From Actimicrobium sp035984655 (lineage in GTDB: Bacteria; Pseudomonadota; Gammaproteobacteria; Burkholderiales; Burkholderiaceae_D), in the NCBI RefSeq assembly GCF_035984655.1, contig NZ_JAXCHT010000012.1:52925-116924 (forward strand): a DNA stretch of 64,000 nucleotides, given 5' to 3'. Each line of letters opens with the position of its first letter. Positions within the stretch are counted from its first letter, which is position 1. The position numbers and the translations under genes are program-made. Positions 28,841 through 38,504 of the stretch are shown piece by piece. The notes under the pieces are model-generated. The model did not search any database and was not told where the DNA came from. It saw only the letters and a list, made by a program, of their open reading frames with translations.

Positions 28841-29896
28841 TCAATCCTTCGGCAGTCGGGATGACGCCGGCCTGAGGTCGGTTTCCTGCATGTTGTCGAC
28901 GAACTGGGCGTCGGCAACCTGATAGCGGTTCTTGCCAAGGCCTTTGGCCTCGTACAATGCCGCATCGGCGAGATTGATCAACGCATCCGATGCGCGGGCA
29001 TTGAACGGATAGATGCTGATGCCAATGCTGCTCGTCACCGAGACCGCGGTGCCGTTGATCAGGTACGGTTCGGCAACCTCGCGCAGCAGTTTTTGTGCCG
29101 GCACATGCACATCAGCCGGATCGTTCATCTCGCCCAACAGCATCATGAATTCGTCGCCGCCGATGCGCGCAACAGTGTCTTCGCCGCGCGCGGCATGCAG
29201 CAAGCGAGTGGCGACCATTTGCAGCAAGGCGTCGCCCACGTCGTGACCCAAGGTGTCGTTGATGTCCTTGAATCCATCGAGATCGATGTAGAGGACCGCG
29301 ACATGATTGCGCTTGCGTTTGGCATGCTCGATCGCGCTGGCGATGCGATCCTTGAGCAGGCGCCGGTTCGGCAGGCCAGTCAGCGGGTCGTGCAGCGCCA
29401 GCACGCGCATCGCTTCGCGGTTACGGGTCGCCTCCTTGTACAGCAGGCGCACCTCCAGCGAATTGCGAATGCGCTGGACCAGTTCAACCACGTCATACGG
29501 CTTGCCAATGAAGTCCTTGGCGCCGGCTTCCAGCGCCTGATTGGTGCAGTCGATGCGCGCGCTAATGGCCAGGACCGGCAGCCAGTCATCCTGTTTGAGC
29601 TTGTGCAGCTGCGCCATGACGCCGAAACCGTCCAATCCCGGCATTTCCAGATCGAGCAGGATCAGATCGTACTGATGGTGCTGGTGCAGCGCCGCGACAT
29701 CGTGCGGTAGCGTGGTCGCACTGACATTCGTATAGCCCTCGCGTTCGAGGATGGCCTGAAGCAAGTCGATATTGGCAAAGCCATCATCGACAATCAGGAT
29801 CTTCGCCTTGCGTAACGCATCGGTACTGAGAATCATGACTGCAGGAGGTGAAAAAAGCGCGCGGTTCGGAGGAGAAAAATGTGTGGAAATCATCAT
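28841..29896 (-). CDS. Response regulator with GGDEF output (diguanylate cyclase)
   Basis: 351 aa. The receiver domain (about 25-145) has ILIVDDG, the phospho-acceptor in LILLDLEMPGLDG and KPYD; the GGDEF domain (about 180-345) has an intact GGDEF active site preceded five residues upstream by RGED, a product-inhibition I-site. Phosphorylation should switch on cyclic-di-GMP synthesis. No partner kinase is adjacent. The start is uncertain: ATG 29896/29893 or an in-frame ATG at 29836 that begins closer to the receiver domain but lacks a clear ribosome site. Confidence 0.88.
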   Translation of the reverse strand: MMISTHFSPPNRALFSPPAVMILSTDALRKAKILIVDDGFANIDLLQAILEREGYTNVSATTLPHDVAALHQHHQYDLILLDLEMPGLDGFGVMAQLHKLKQDDWLPVLAISARIDCTNQALEAGAKDFIGKPYDVVELVQRIRNSLEVRLLYKEATRNREAMRVLALHDPLTGLPNRRLLKDRIASAIEHAKRKRNHVAVLYIDLDGFKDINDTLGHDVGDALLQMVATRLLHAARGEDTVARIGGDEFMMLLGEMNDPADVHVPAQKLLREVAEPYLINGTAVSVTSSIGISIYPFNARASDALINLADAALYEAKGLGKNRYQVADAQFVDNMQETDLRPASSRLPKD

Positions 29897-30010
29897 TACC
29901 CCGAGCGTAACAAATCTTGCACGGTATCAATGTACGGCAACACGCATAACTTCCAGTTAGCAATGACGACTACCGCAAGGTGAAAAGCGGGATCCTCCCG
30001 CTTCGCGAGC

Positions 30011-33000
30011 TTAATTCCCGGCAGGCACCGGATTGGCAATATAGGCAATGAAGGCGTCTGTCGGCACCGGCCGGCTGAAGAAATAGCCCTGGTAGAAAAA
30101 ACAGCCCAGCGTCGCCAGTCGTTGCTTTTGCGCCAGCGTTTCAACGCCCTCGGCAATGACCGCCAGTCCGAGGCTGTTACCCAACGCAACGATGGTCCGG
30201 GCGATGGCTTCATCATTCGGATCGGTCAGGATATCGCGTACGAAGGATTGATCGATCTTCAGTTGGTCGAGCGGCAGGCGCTTCAAATAGGACAGCGACG
30301 AATAGCCGATACCGAAATCATCCAGCGAAAAGCCAACGCCTTTGGCCTTGAGCTGGCACATCTTGAGCACCGTGTCTTCGACGTTGTCGATCAACAGACT
30401 TTCGGTCAGCTCAAGTTTCAGCCGGCGCGGATTGATGCCGGTCTGGTGCACCACGGCCAAGACATTGGCGACAAAATCGGGTTGCCGGAACTGGCGCGCA
30501 CTGACATTGACGGCCAGCGTCAGGTCCGACAGCGCCGGGCTGAGCGCCCATTTCGCCAGTTCGCGACAGGCAGTCTCAAGCACCCAGTTCCCCAACGGGA
30601 TAATCAGGCCGTTTTCTTCCGCCAGCGGAATGAATGCACCCGGCGGAACCAGGCCGCGCACCGGATGATGCCAGCGCACCAGCGCTTCCGCGCCGGTGGG
30701 CATTCCGTTGGCATCGACTTGCGGCTGGAAATGCAGCAGGAACTGATTCAATTTGAGCGCGCTGCGCATTTCACTTTCCAGCGCCATGCGCGCACTGACC
30801 GTGGCCTGCATGTCCGAATCAAAAAATTGCATCGTATTGCGGCCGGAGGCCTTGGCCTGGTACATCGCCAGGTCGGCGCGTTGCAGCAATTCGTCGACCC
30901 CGCATGATGCATTGGAGAATAGCGTGATGCCGATACTTGGCGTGGTGAATGCTTCGTGCTCGCCCATCAGGAAGGCGTCGCCAAACGCGGCGATGATCTT
31001 TTCCGCCACTTGCTTGGCGCGCGAGGCGCCTTCCGCCGCGGTGTCGCCCAGATCGACCAGCAGGATCACGAATTCATCGCCGCTGAGCCGGGCCACCGTA
31101 TCGCAGGCACGCATGCAGTACGACAGGCGCACCGCCACCAGTTGCAGCAACAGATCGCCCATGTCGTGGCCGAGCGAATCGTTCAAGGCCTTGAAATTGT
31201 CCAGGTTGATGCAGAGCAGGGCGCCGAACCGATAGCTCCGGTCACTCGCATCGATCGCGTGCTGCAGGCGGTTACGCAGCAGCATCCGGTTTGGCAGGTC
31301 GGTCAGCGGATCGTAGAAGGCGAGGTGCTCGAGGGCATGCTCTGCCGCCTTGCGTTTGGAAATATCGCTTTCAATGGCAAGGATGCCGGACGGCTGCCCC
31401 TGCTCATCACGGATCAGGGTCCAGCGCGCTTCGACCGCAATCGAGCCGCCATCCTTGCGTCGCTGCAGCAGCTCGCCGCGCCATTCACCGTCGAGCTGAA
31501 CGCGCTCCAGCGGTTCGTGCAGATCGAGCGCTTCCTCGGCGCTGCGCGTAATCATGGCCATGTCGAGTGCTTCGTCACGCCCCCAGCCATACAGCCGCTC
31601 GGCGCCCTGATTCCAGAATGTCACCGCACCGAGCATGTCGCGCACCATGATCGCATCGGTGGCGTGGTCCAGCAGTGCGGCCTGGCTGCGCATGCGGGTA
31701 TTGGTCATTTGCTGGGCCAGTTCGGCGCCGACGCGGGCGCCAACAATACGTAACGTTGACAGCGTGTGCTCAACCCGCTGCAGCTGCTGGTCGGAGCACA
31801 CGAACAACACGCCAACCGGCATGCCGTCGGCATCGTCGAGACGCAATCCGACAAATGAGCGCAGATGACCGGTAGCCTCCGGTGCAAGGCCGGGGAAGCG
31901 CATCGGGGCCGCGTCGTCAATCGCGCAATGGCCGGCCGACAGGACCTTGGCAAAGGTCGTGTCGCGCAGTGAACAACTGAAATTGGAGACGGTCTCGTCA
32001 TCAATGACGGCGGCAATGATCTGGACGGATTCACACTGGGTGTCGGTAAAACTGCCAATGAAACCGGCGCGCGCGCCGACCGCTTCGGTCATGCTGCGCG
32101 CCAGCTGGGCAAAGAAACTGCCACTGTCCGATGTGGTGGCCGAGACGGCGATGGCCACCTTCTCGACGGCGACCTGAAGTCGCTGACGTTCGTCCTGAAC
32201 GCGCCGGTTCACGATGCCGAATGCCAGATTGTCGGCCAGTTCGCACAGCAGCGACATCTCGGTCGACGAAATCGGATTGGCTTCGGTTGCGTACAGCGCC
32301 AGCACGCCGAACGTATGTTTGCCTTCGCGCAGCGGCAGGCACACCACCCCGCGAAAACCAAACTCATCGACATGTTCACGCCACGACGCAAAGGCCGGAT
32401 CGGTCGCGGCGTTCTCGATCATGGTTGCCTCGCCGCTGCGGATGGTCATCGCTGCCGGACCCTTGCCAGGCCCGCCTTCGATTGACCAGCTCAATGGCAC
32501 GGCGGAGAGAAAATCGGCTGGCAGCCCCACTTGCGCCATCGGTTCGATACTGCAGGCGGCGTCCTGCCGCGCATAGCCAACCCAGGCGACGCGGTAGCCA
32601 CCGAGCTCGCAGACGATGCGACACACTTCGGCCAGCAACGCCAGTTCCGGCGTCGCCTGCACCACGACCTGGTTACAGGCGCTCAACATGCGCAAGGCCC
32701 GGTTCAGGCGCGCTACCCGCTGTTCGGCTTGACGTCGTGGCGTGACATCGCTGATGCCGCCGACCATGCGCACCGCGCGGGCCTGGGCATCGCGGATCAC
32801 GAAGCCGCGGTCCGCGACATCGGCATAGCTGCCGTCGTGGCGGCGAAAGCGATGTTCGTCGATCCAGCTGGTACCGACCCCGTCGATGACGGTGTGAATG
32901 CCGTCGGTCACCCGAGCCAGGTCGTCCGGATGAATTCGGCTGGTCCATGAGGAGATATCGGCTTCGATCTCTTGTTCCGGGTAGCCAAACACGCTTTGCA

Positions 33001-33916
33001 TGCCGTCGTTCCACCAGATCGCGTCCGATGTCAGATCCCAGTCCCACACGGTATCGGTGGTTGCGCGGGCGACATTGCGAAAGCGTTCTTCGCTGACGCG
33101 TCGCTCCTGCTGCCCGATGATCTGCTCCGAGATATCCCTGGCGACGCCGTATATGCTGACGATCTTGCCGTCCACGACGACCGGGACATTGGTCACCTGC
33201 AGATGCACCGGTTTGCCCGACTGGCTGATGATCGCGGTCTGGTAATGGGCGCTTTCACCACCGACGGCGCGCTGGAAATGGACCAGCGTATCGGCCAGCC
33301 TGTCAGGGGCGATCAATTGCGCGAACGAGGCTCCCACGATCCCTTCGCGCGGATAGCCTGCCATTTGTTCGGCGCGGCGGTTGATCGTGACGAACTTGCC
33401 ATCGAGGTCGAACAAATAGACCGCATCCGGGTGGTTGTCGAACAGCGATTGATGGTACTGCTCGCTGATGGTCATGCGTGCGGCAGCAGTCTGCTCGACC
33501 TGCCGTGCCAAGGCCGCGTGCTCAAGCTCAAGGCTGACAAGTTGGCGCTGCAGGCGCCGATTCGTGACGATCAAATTGATTTGTGCGGCAAGTTCGCCGG
33601 CGTCGCTGCTGCGCACCACGGTGGCGCCAGCAGGCGAGGCCCCATGCAGCCGGCCGGTTTGCAGCACCACGGCGCACGGGTGGGTTGTTGCAGGATGCCG
33701 CAGGGACTTAAGAAAGTCGCCGGATGGGTCCTCGATCGCATCGATATTGAGCACGACCACATCGGCCGGTTCGTTCTGCAACAAGGTGGCCAGCGCGTGA
33801 TTGGGCAGCCGCACGACCACCTGACCAGCTTCCTCTAACCGGACGCAAAGTGCATCACCCAACGCATCGGGCAGTTCTCCGACAATCACGATTTCAGAAA
33901 AAGCGGGCATGTGCAT
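30011..33916 (-). CDS. Multi-sensor GGDEF-EAL cyclic-di-GMP protein
   Basis: 1301 aa, no transmembrane helix. Order by approximate residue: receiver-like module 8-115 (IVIVGELPD, degenerate), PAS 155-275 (YLFDLDGKFVTINRRAEQM), PAS 283-400 (VWDWDLTSDAIWWND), GAF 425-565, GAF 590-740, PAS 745-865, GGDEF 880-1040 (active site SGDEF with RACD I-site) and EAL 1050-1290 (EALVRWHHP, DDFGIGYSSLSYLKRLP). The EAL catalytic motifs look intact, so phosphodiesterase activity is likely; cyclase activity with SGDEF is possible. It is a cytoplasmic integrator of several unknown signals. Confidence 0.9.
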   Translation of the reverse strand: MHMPAFSEIVIVGELPDALGDALCVRLEEAGQVVVRLPNHALATLLQNEPADVVVLNIDAIEDPSGDFLKSLRHPATTHPCAVVLQTGRLHGASPAGATVVRSSDAGELAAQINLIVTNRRLQRQLVSLELEHAALARQVEQTAAARMTISEQYHQSLFDNHPDAVYLFDLDGKFVTINRRAEQMAGYPREGIVGASFAQLIAPDRLADTLVHFQRAVGGESAHYQTAIISQSGKPVHLQVTNVPVVVDGKIVSIYGVARDISEQIIGQQERRVSEERFRNVARATTDTVWDWDLTSDAIWWNDGMQSVFGYPEQEIEADISSWTSRIHPDDLARVTDGIHTVIDGVGTSWIDEHRFRRHDGSYADVADRGFVIRDAQARAVRMVGGISDVTPRRQAEQRVARLNRALRMLSACNQVVVQATPELALLAEVCRIVCELGGYRVAWVGYARQDAACSIEPMAQVGLPADFLSAVPLSWSIEGGPGKGPAAMTIRSGEATMIENAATDPAFASWREHVDEFGFRGVVCLPLREGKHTFGVLALYATEANPISSTEMSLLCELADNLAFGIVNRRVQDERQRLQVAVEKVAIAVSATTSDSGSFFAQLARSMTEAVGARAGFIGSFTDTQCESVQIIAAVIDDETVSNFSCSLRDTTFAKVLSAGHCAIDDAAPMRFPGLAPEATGHLRSFVGLRLDDADGMPVGVLFVCSDQQLQRVEHTLSTLRIVGARVGAELAQQMTNTRMRSQAALLDHATDAIMVRDMLGAVTFWNQGAERLYGWGRDEALDMAMITRSAEEALDLHEPLERVQLDGEWRGELLQRRKDGGSIAVEARWTLIRDEQGQPSGILAIESDISKRKAAEHALEHLAFYDPLTDLPNRMLLRNRLQHAIDASDRSYRFGALLCINLDNFKALNDSLGHDMGDLLLQLVAVRLSYCMRACDTVARLSGDEFVILLVDLGDTAAEGASRAKQVAEKIIAAFGDAFLMGEHEAFTTPSIGITLFSNASCGVDELLQRADLAMYQAKASGRNTMQFFDSDMQATVSARMALESEMRSALKLNQFLLHFQPQVDANGMPTGAEALVRWHHPVRGLVPPGAFIPLAEENGLIIPLGNWVLETACRELAKWALSPALSDLTLAVNVSARQFRQPDFVANVLAVVHQTGINPRRLKLELTESLLIDNVEDTVLKMCQLKAKGVGFSLDDFGIGYSSLSYLKRLPLDQLKIDQSFVRDILTDPNDEAIARTIVALGNSLGLAVIAEGVETLAQKQRLATLGCFFYQGYFFSRPVPTDAFIAYIANPVPAGN

Positions 33917-34030
33917 GACTTGGGTCAGATGCGAAAAGTTAACGAACGTGGAAGTGCCAATGTAACGAATACCATACTTTCAGTCATGCCTACAAAAACA
34001 CCGTTGGATAAATGCAATCACCGGTCGCCC

Positions 34031-35089
34031 TCAGCCCGCGAGCGGTTGCTCGGGTTTGGCAAGCAACGTCCAGACCGCAATGAACATCGCGGCAATTGCC
34101 GGCCCGATGACGAAGCCTGTCAGCCCGAACAGGGCAATGCCGCCGACCGTCGACAGCAGCACCAGGTAATCCGGCATCTGCGTCTCCTTGCCGACCAACA
34201 GCGGACGCAACAGGTTGTCGACCAGTCCGATCACCAGCACCCCAAACAGGATCAGTGTCACCCCCTGCCAAAGCATGCCGGTAAGCAAAAAATACAGCGC
34301 AACCGGCGCCCAGATGAGTGCGGCGCCAATGGCCGGCAACAGCGACAGCACGGCCATCACGACGCCCCACAGCAGTGCCCCCTGAATCCCGAGAAACCAG
34401 AACATCAGCCCACCCAGCGTGCCCTGGCTGGCCGCGACCACCAGGTTGCCTTTGACGGTGGCGCGCACCACGGTACTGAACTTGATGAACAGATGGTCCT
34501 TTTGCGCCGGGGCGAGCGGAATCGCCTGTTTGATCCGGGCGGTCAGCGCCGCACCGTCGCGCAGCAAAAAAAACAGCAAGTACAGCATCACGCCAAAGCC
34601 GATCACGAAATCGAGCGTGTTCTGGGTCAGATGAACCACCTGCGCAGTGATCGCCTGGCTGCCGGCGCGCACAGTCTCAGTCAGTTTCGCCTGAAAGGCG
34701 GGCAGATCATCGAGGCCAAAGCGGGTCATCCAGTGCACCAGCCATTGCGGCAGGGCATCCATCGCCTGCTGGAAATACGCACCGAAATCCATCGATCCGC
34801 TGCGGATTTTCTGGACGACCAGCGCGCCTTCCTGGATTAATGCCAGGCCGGCCAGGATCAGTGGCAAGATCACGATCAGCGTGACGATTCCCATCGTGAT
34901 CAGCGCCGCGAGCGTGGCGCGCGCTCCGCATCGCAGCAATACGCGCTGCTGCAGCGGCGCGAACAGCAAGGCCAGCACCGCCGCCCAGAAGACTGCGCCG
35001 GAAAATTGCCAGAGCACGCAGCCAAATGCCAGCGTGACAAGAACCAGGAGGAGCAGAAAGGTTTTTTCGTGGAGTTCGGCTTTGGTCAT
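34031..35089 (-). CDS. AI-2E family permease (PerM-like)
   Basis: 352 aa with about seven to eight transmembrane segments. Typical features: LLFAPLQQRVL near the N-terminus, a central amphipathic region around DFGAYFQQAMDALPQWL, and the conserved C-terminal PVALYFLLTG, DNLLRPLLVG and GGIALFGLTGFVIGP. Members are called autoinducer-2 exporters by homology, but many act on other substrates or as Na+/H+ antiporters, so the substrate is open. It follows the MATE gene by 9 bases and may be co-transcribed. Confidence 0.85.
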   Translation of the reverse strand: MTKAELHEKTFLLLLVLVTLAFGCVLWQFSGAVFWAAVLALLFAPLQQRVLLRCGARATLAALITMGIVTLIVILPLILAGLALIQEGALVVQKIRSGSMDFGAYFQQAMDALPQWLVHWMTRFGLDDLPAFQAKLTETVRAGSQAITAQVVHLTQNTLDFVIGFGVMLYLLFFLLRDGAALTARIKQAIPLAPAQKDHLFIKFSTVVRATVKGNLVVAASQGTLGGLMFWFLGIQGALLWGVVMAVLSLLPAIGAALIWAPVALYFLLTGMLWQGVTLILFGVLVIGLVDNLLRPLLVGKETQMPDYLVLLSTVGGIALFGLTGFVIGPAIAAMFIAVWTLLAKPEQPLAG

Positions 35090-35098
35090 CGGAGCTTC

Positions 35099-36520
35099 TC
35101 AGTGGGTGAGGGAGTGTCGCATGGATAGTTGGCTTTTAGCAACTATTCGTTGTGACAGACGATGTAAATACCAGACCAGCAGGACTGCCGCCACAGTCAA
35201 TCCCAGCACCAGCCCGATCCAGAAACCGGTGGCGCCCATCGGCACCGCCGGGCTCCATGGAAACCACGCCGGCGCCAGGCCCAGCACGCAACCGAGCGGA
35301 ATGGAAAAGCCCCAGAAGGCCGTCAAATGGATCACCATCGGCGCGCGCGTGACCTTGTAGCCGCGAATCGCACACGAGGCAGCCACCTGGGTTGCATCGG
35401 ACAGCTGGAACAGCGCGGCAAACAGCAGCAGCAGCACGGTCATTTCCTGCACGGCCGGATCGGAGCTATAGGCCGCCGCAATCGCATGGCGGAAGCCCGC
35501 GATGAAGGCCGCCGAAGCAATCCCGAACGCGAGCGACAATGCCACGCCGACCCAGGCCACAAAGCGCGCCCGCACCGGATCCCCTTCGCCGGAGGCCTGC
35601 CCAACGCGGGTCAGCAGACCAATGCCCAGGCTCAGCGGCACCATGAACACCAGCGAAGAAAAATTCAGCGCAATCTGATGCGCCGACATGCTGACCACGC
35701 CGAAGCGCGCCACCAGCAAGCCAATCGCGCCAAACGAACTGACCTCGGCAAAATGGGTGATGCCGATTGGCATGCCCAGCCGCAGCATGCGCCGGATTTC
35801 CGGCCAGTTCGGCGCCTCCCACTGCGAAAACGGAAAGCTGCTGCGGTACGGCTCGGCCCGATGCATCCACCAGATCATCGCGGCCAGCATCAGCCACAGT
35901 CCAAGACCGGTAGCCCACGCGCAACCGACCGCACCCATCTGCGGAAAGCCCCAATTGCCATACACGAGCAACCAGTTGACGGCGATATTGAACAGCAGGC
36001 CGAGCAAGGCAATCACCATCACCGGCTTGGTCTGGTTCAGACTGGTGCTGTAGCCGTACAGCACCCGGTAGGCGGCAAACGGCAGCAGGCCGATGCTGAT
36101 CACGTGCACAAACATGGCGGCCTTGTCGCGCACCAGGGGTGTCAGGCCAAGATGATCAAAGATCAGGACCGAGCAGTTCGCCAGGATGCAGGCAAGCAAG
36201 CCGATACCGAGTGCTTTCCACAGCGACTGCCGCACCGAGTGGGCGATCCGGTCAATGGTGCCGGCGCCGACTTCATGTGCGACCACCGCATTAATGGCCA
36301 TCATCACGCCCATCACGGTGACGATCACGATGCTCCAGATCGACGCCCCCAGCGAGACGGCGGCCAGGTCGTCCGCGCTCAGATGCCCGGTCATCGCGAC
36401 ATCGGCCACCGACATGCCGACAGTGGCCAGCTGCCCGATCAGCATGGGCCAGGCGAGGCGCCACAAGGCAGTGATTTCGGTCAGGATATTGGCGCGGCGG
36501 GAGTGCAGAATGGTGAACAT
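35099..36520 (-). CDS. MATE-family efflux transporter (NorM-like)
   Basis: 473 aa, twelve predicted helices in two homologous halves. The start of the fold, LWRLAWPMLIGQLATVGMSV, and the MTGHLSADDLAAVSLGASIW stretch with the conserved Asp are typical of NorM. Such proteins export cationic drugs with Na+ or H+. The start is taken at ATG 36520; GTG 36538 is an alternative that adds six residues. It is transcribed with the AI-2E gene. Confidence 0.9.
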   Translation of the reverse strand: MFTILHSRRANILTEITALWRLAWPMLIGQLATVGMSVADVAMTGHLSADDLAAVSLGASIWSIVIVTVMGVMMAINAVVAHEVGAGTIDRIAHSVRQSLWKALGIGLLACILANCSVLIFDHLGLTPLVRDKAAMFVHVISIGLLPFAAYRVLYGYSTSLNQTKPVMVIALLGLLFNIAVNWLLVYGNWGFPQMGAVGCAWATGLGLWLMLAAMIWWMHRAEPYRSSFPFSQWEAPNWPEIRRMLRLGMPIGITHFAEVSSFGAIGLLVARFGVVSMSAHQIALNFSSLVFMVPLSLGIGLLTRVGQASGEGDPVRARFVAWVGVALSLAFGIASAAFIAGFRHAIAAAYSSDPAVQEMTVLLLLFAALFQLSDATQVAASCAIRGYKVTRAPMVIHLTAFWGFSIPLGCVLGLAPAWFPWSPAVPMGATGFWIGLVLGLTVAAVLLVWYLHRLSQRIVAKSQLSMRHSLTH

Positions 36521-36550
36521 GACAGGGAGCTCAAACACGGAGGTGCGATT

Positions 36551-37195
36551 CTACCCGCTGCCGCCCGGCCGGGCGCGTTCCGAACGATCGATTTGCGTTG
36601 CCGCATGTTGTGCGACGAAGCCGTCGAAGCCGTCCAGCAAGCGCTGCAGCCCGAGCGCTGGTTCGCCCAGTTGCAACAAGGCATGGCAGGTGGCCTCCAG
36701 CGTGGAGAGCTGATCGTCGCGCTGGGCTTTGCGAATGCGATACTGCGATGGCGGAGTGGTTTGCAAACCCAGTCTGGGCAAATTTTGCAGCGCTGGGTTG
36801 AGATACAGCATTTTACGGCTCTTGCGCCAGGTGCCATCCAGTACAATCACGCGCAGTTGGGTCAGATCCGTCAACGCCTGCGGCTGCAGCGTCGGCGGTG
36901 CGACCAGGCCGGCGCCGGCCGGGCTGGCAGGGTAGAGCAGTACGGTGCATTTGTCGTCGTCCGGCGGCAGCCATTGCGTCGCCGAAAACACCTCGCCAGT
37001 CAGCATCCGGCTGTTCTGCAAGCCCAGATGCAGCAGGCGGGCACTGCCTTTGGCATTGTTGACTTCCAGCCGGTGCTGCAGAATGACGACTTCGACCGCC
37101 GTCGCCAGCGGCACGATCCACGCGCAGATACAGGTCGACTGCGCGCGCAGGCAGCGTGGGCACATCGCCCGCCGAAGCGCGACCAAAGTATCCAT
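36551..37195 (-). CDS. tapT: DTW-domain tRNA-uridine aminocarboxypropyltransferase
   Basis: 214 aa enzyme that, in E. coli (TapT/YfiP), adds the acp3 group to U47 of tRNAs using S-adenosylmethionine. An N-terminal zinc-type cluster CPRCLRAQSTCIC is followed by ILQHRLEVNNAKGSARLL and the family's DTW-region motif VLDGTWRKSRKM. ATG 37195 is selected because AAAGGTGA lies eight bases upstream; longer starts overlap the divergent gene's leader. Confidence 0.85.
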   Translation of the reverse strand: MDTLVALRRAMCPRCLRAQSTCICAWIVPLATAVEVVILQHRLEVNNAKGSARLLHLGLQNSRMLTGEVFSATQWLPPDDDKCTVLLYPASPAGAGLVAPPTLQPQALTDLTQLRVIVLDGTWRKSRKMLYLNPALQNLPRLGLQTTPPSQYRIRKAQRDDQLSTLEATCHALLQLGEPALGLQRLLDGFDGFVAQHAATQIDRSERARPGGSG

Positions 37196-37226
37196 TGAAC
37201 ACGTCACCTTTACTTGAAAATGCACC

Positions 37227-38423
37227 ATGCCGAAAAATAAAAAACCCGTCGCCAGAAAATCTGCCGAGTCGCCTGAACAAAAAGACGAAGCCATGACGCG
37301 GCAGTTATGCGCGCTGGCGATCTACCTGGCGGGCAACCCGGCGAAGAATGCCACGACCGTCGAGAACGCGGAAGATTTTCACAAGATCATCAAGAAAACC
37401 CTGCATCAGAAAAAAGACGACATCCTGTACGAAGCGCTGGAATGGACCAAGCACGATGCCGGCCGCGCCCATCACCTGCTGAAAGCCACCATCGAAGAGA
37501 TTGCCGAAGTGGTGACGATCGGGCGTGACGGTGCGTCCGCAACCGAGATCAATGCCTTCGTCATCCCGTTGTTCGTGCATTCCACCGGCGGCTTGAAAAA
37601 TGCGCAGTCGTTCCAGGATCAGGAAGCCTATGAACTGCTGACCAAAAGCCTGCAGCAGGCCGGACTGGAAAGCCCCGACGCGACGGTCGTGCTGGTCAAT
37701 CACGGCTACGGCCTGGATGAAATCGACAGCATCACCTTCAGCCATTTACACGAAATGGTGCGCGACGCGCACGCCGCCATGCACGACATGCGGGCTGCCA
37801 CCGCGACCGCGATTCAACGCAGTTTCGGCGAGCCGGTCGATGAACCGTTCGCGGCCGACGACATGGCGGTCGAACTGCGTTTCCTGCTGGGCTTCTCGAT
37901 GAAGGCGGCGGACGATCCGTTTTACCAGATCCCGGCAGACGAGACCGCAGCCGACGCCTGGTTTGCCGGGCGCGAGACCCGATTCCAGACGTGGGCCGAG
38001 CAGGTCACGCCACTGGTAAAGCGCTGCTTCGCGCCGGCAGAGCGCGACATCGAAGTGCATTTCCTGTACCAGGACTTATTCCATGGTGGCAAAGAGCGCG
38101 GCATCGCCGAATACTTCACCTTGCAGATGATGTCGGACCTGAATTACGGACTGAGCGAACATGGCATCGCGCCGCAAGACGCCCGCGCGGTGATCGCGCC
38201 TGCCGAAGTGGGTGATGAAAAGGTACTGCGCGTGAACCTGTACGCCGTGGCCGATGGTGCACTCATCGCCTCGTCCGAAAAACCGCTGGGCCTGACTGCC
38301 GACTGGGGCGCCGAAGTGCTGGATGTGCGCGATGCGCTCGGCATGATCGGCGTCGTCACGATCGCCGAAGCGGTCAAATTCGACGACGAAGGCGCACCGA
38401 CGGACATCGCCGCAGCAACCTGA
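37227..38423 (+). CDS. DUF2863 protein
   Basis: 398 aa soluble protein of a family confined mostly to Burkholderiales. A Lys-rich N-terminus (KNKKPVARK) leads into a helical domain; later motifs include FHGGKERGIAEYFTLQMM. No catalytic motif is recognisable and no signal peptide or membrane span is seen. It is divergent from the DTW gene. Its restricted distribution supports the taxonomic placement; function unknown. Confidence 0.75.
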   Translation: MPKNKKPVARKSAESPEQKDEAMTRQLCALAIYLAGNPAKNATTVENAEDFHKIIKKTLHQKKDDILYEALEWTKHDAGRAHHLLKATIEEIAEVVTIGRDGASATEINAFVIPLFVHSTGGLKNAQSFQDQEAYELLTKSLQQAGLESPDATVVLVNHGYGLDEIDSITFSHLHEMVRDAHAAMHDMRAATATAIQRSFGEPVDEPFAADDMAVELRFLLGFSMKAADDPFYQIPADETAADAWFAGRETRFQTWAEQVTPLVKRCFAPAERDIEVHFLYQDLFHGGKERGIAEYFTLQMMSDLNYGLSEHGIAPQDARAVIAPAEVGDEKVLRVNLYAVADGALIASSEKPLGLTADWGAEVLDVRDALGMIGVVTIAEAVKFDDEGAPTDIAAAT

Positions 38424-38438
38424 GCCGACACCGCCGGT

Positions 38439-38494
38439 TTTAATTGACTCTGACCCCAATTAAATTGAATTAATTGGGGTCAGAGTCAATTAAA
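38439..38494. repeat. REPIN-like perfect palindrome / bidirectional terminator
   Basis: Two perfect 25-base inverted arms (38439-38463 and 38470-38494) around a 6-base loop (ATTGAA). The arm core is GACTCTGACCCCAATTAA. Identical GGGGTCAGAGTC-type palindromes are recalled as dispersed REP elements mobilised by REP-associated Y1 transposases in proteobacteria. It lies between convergent genes (15 bases after the DUF2863 stop and 10 bases after the HAD gene's stop), so it may also end transcription from both sides. Confidence 0.8.
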
Positions 38495-38504
38495 TGGCCT
38501 GAAT

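Noticed and set aside
35327..37198. 623-aa open frame antisense to the MATE and DTW genes
   Set aside because: It spans two well-supported opposite genes and the spacer, with low-complexity His/Gln composition and no domain.
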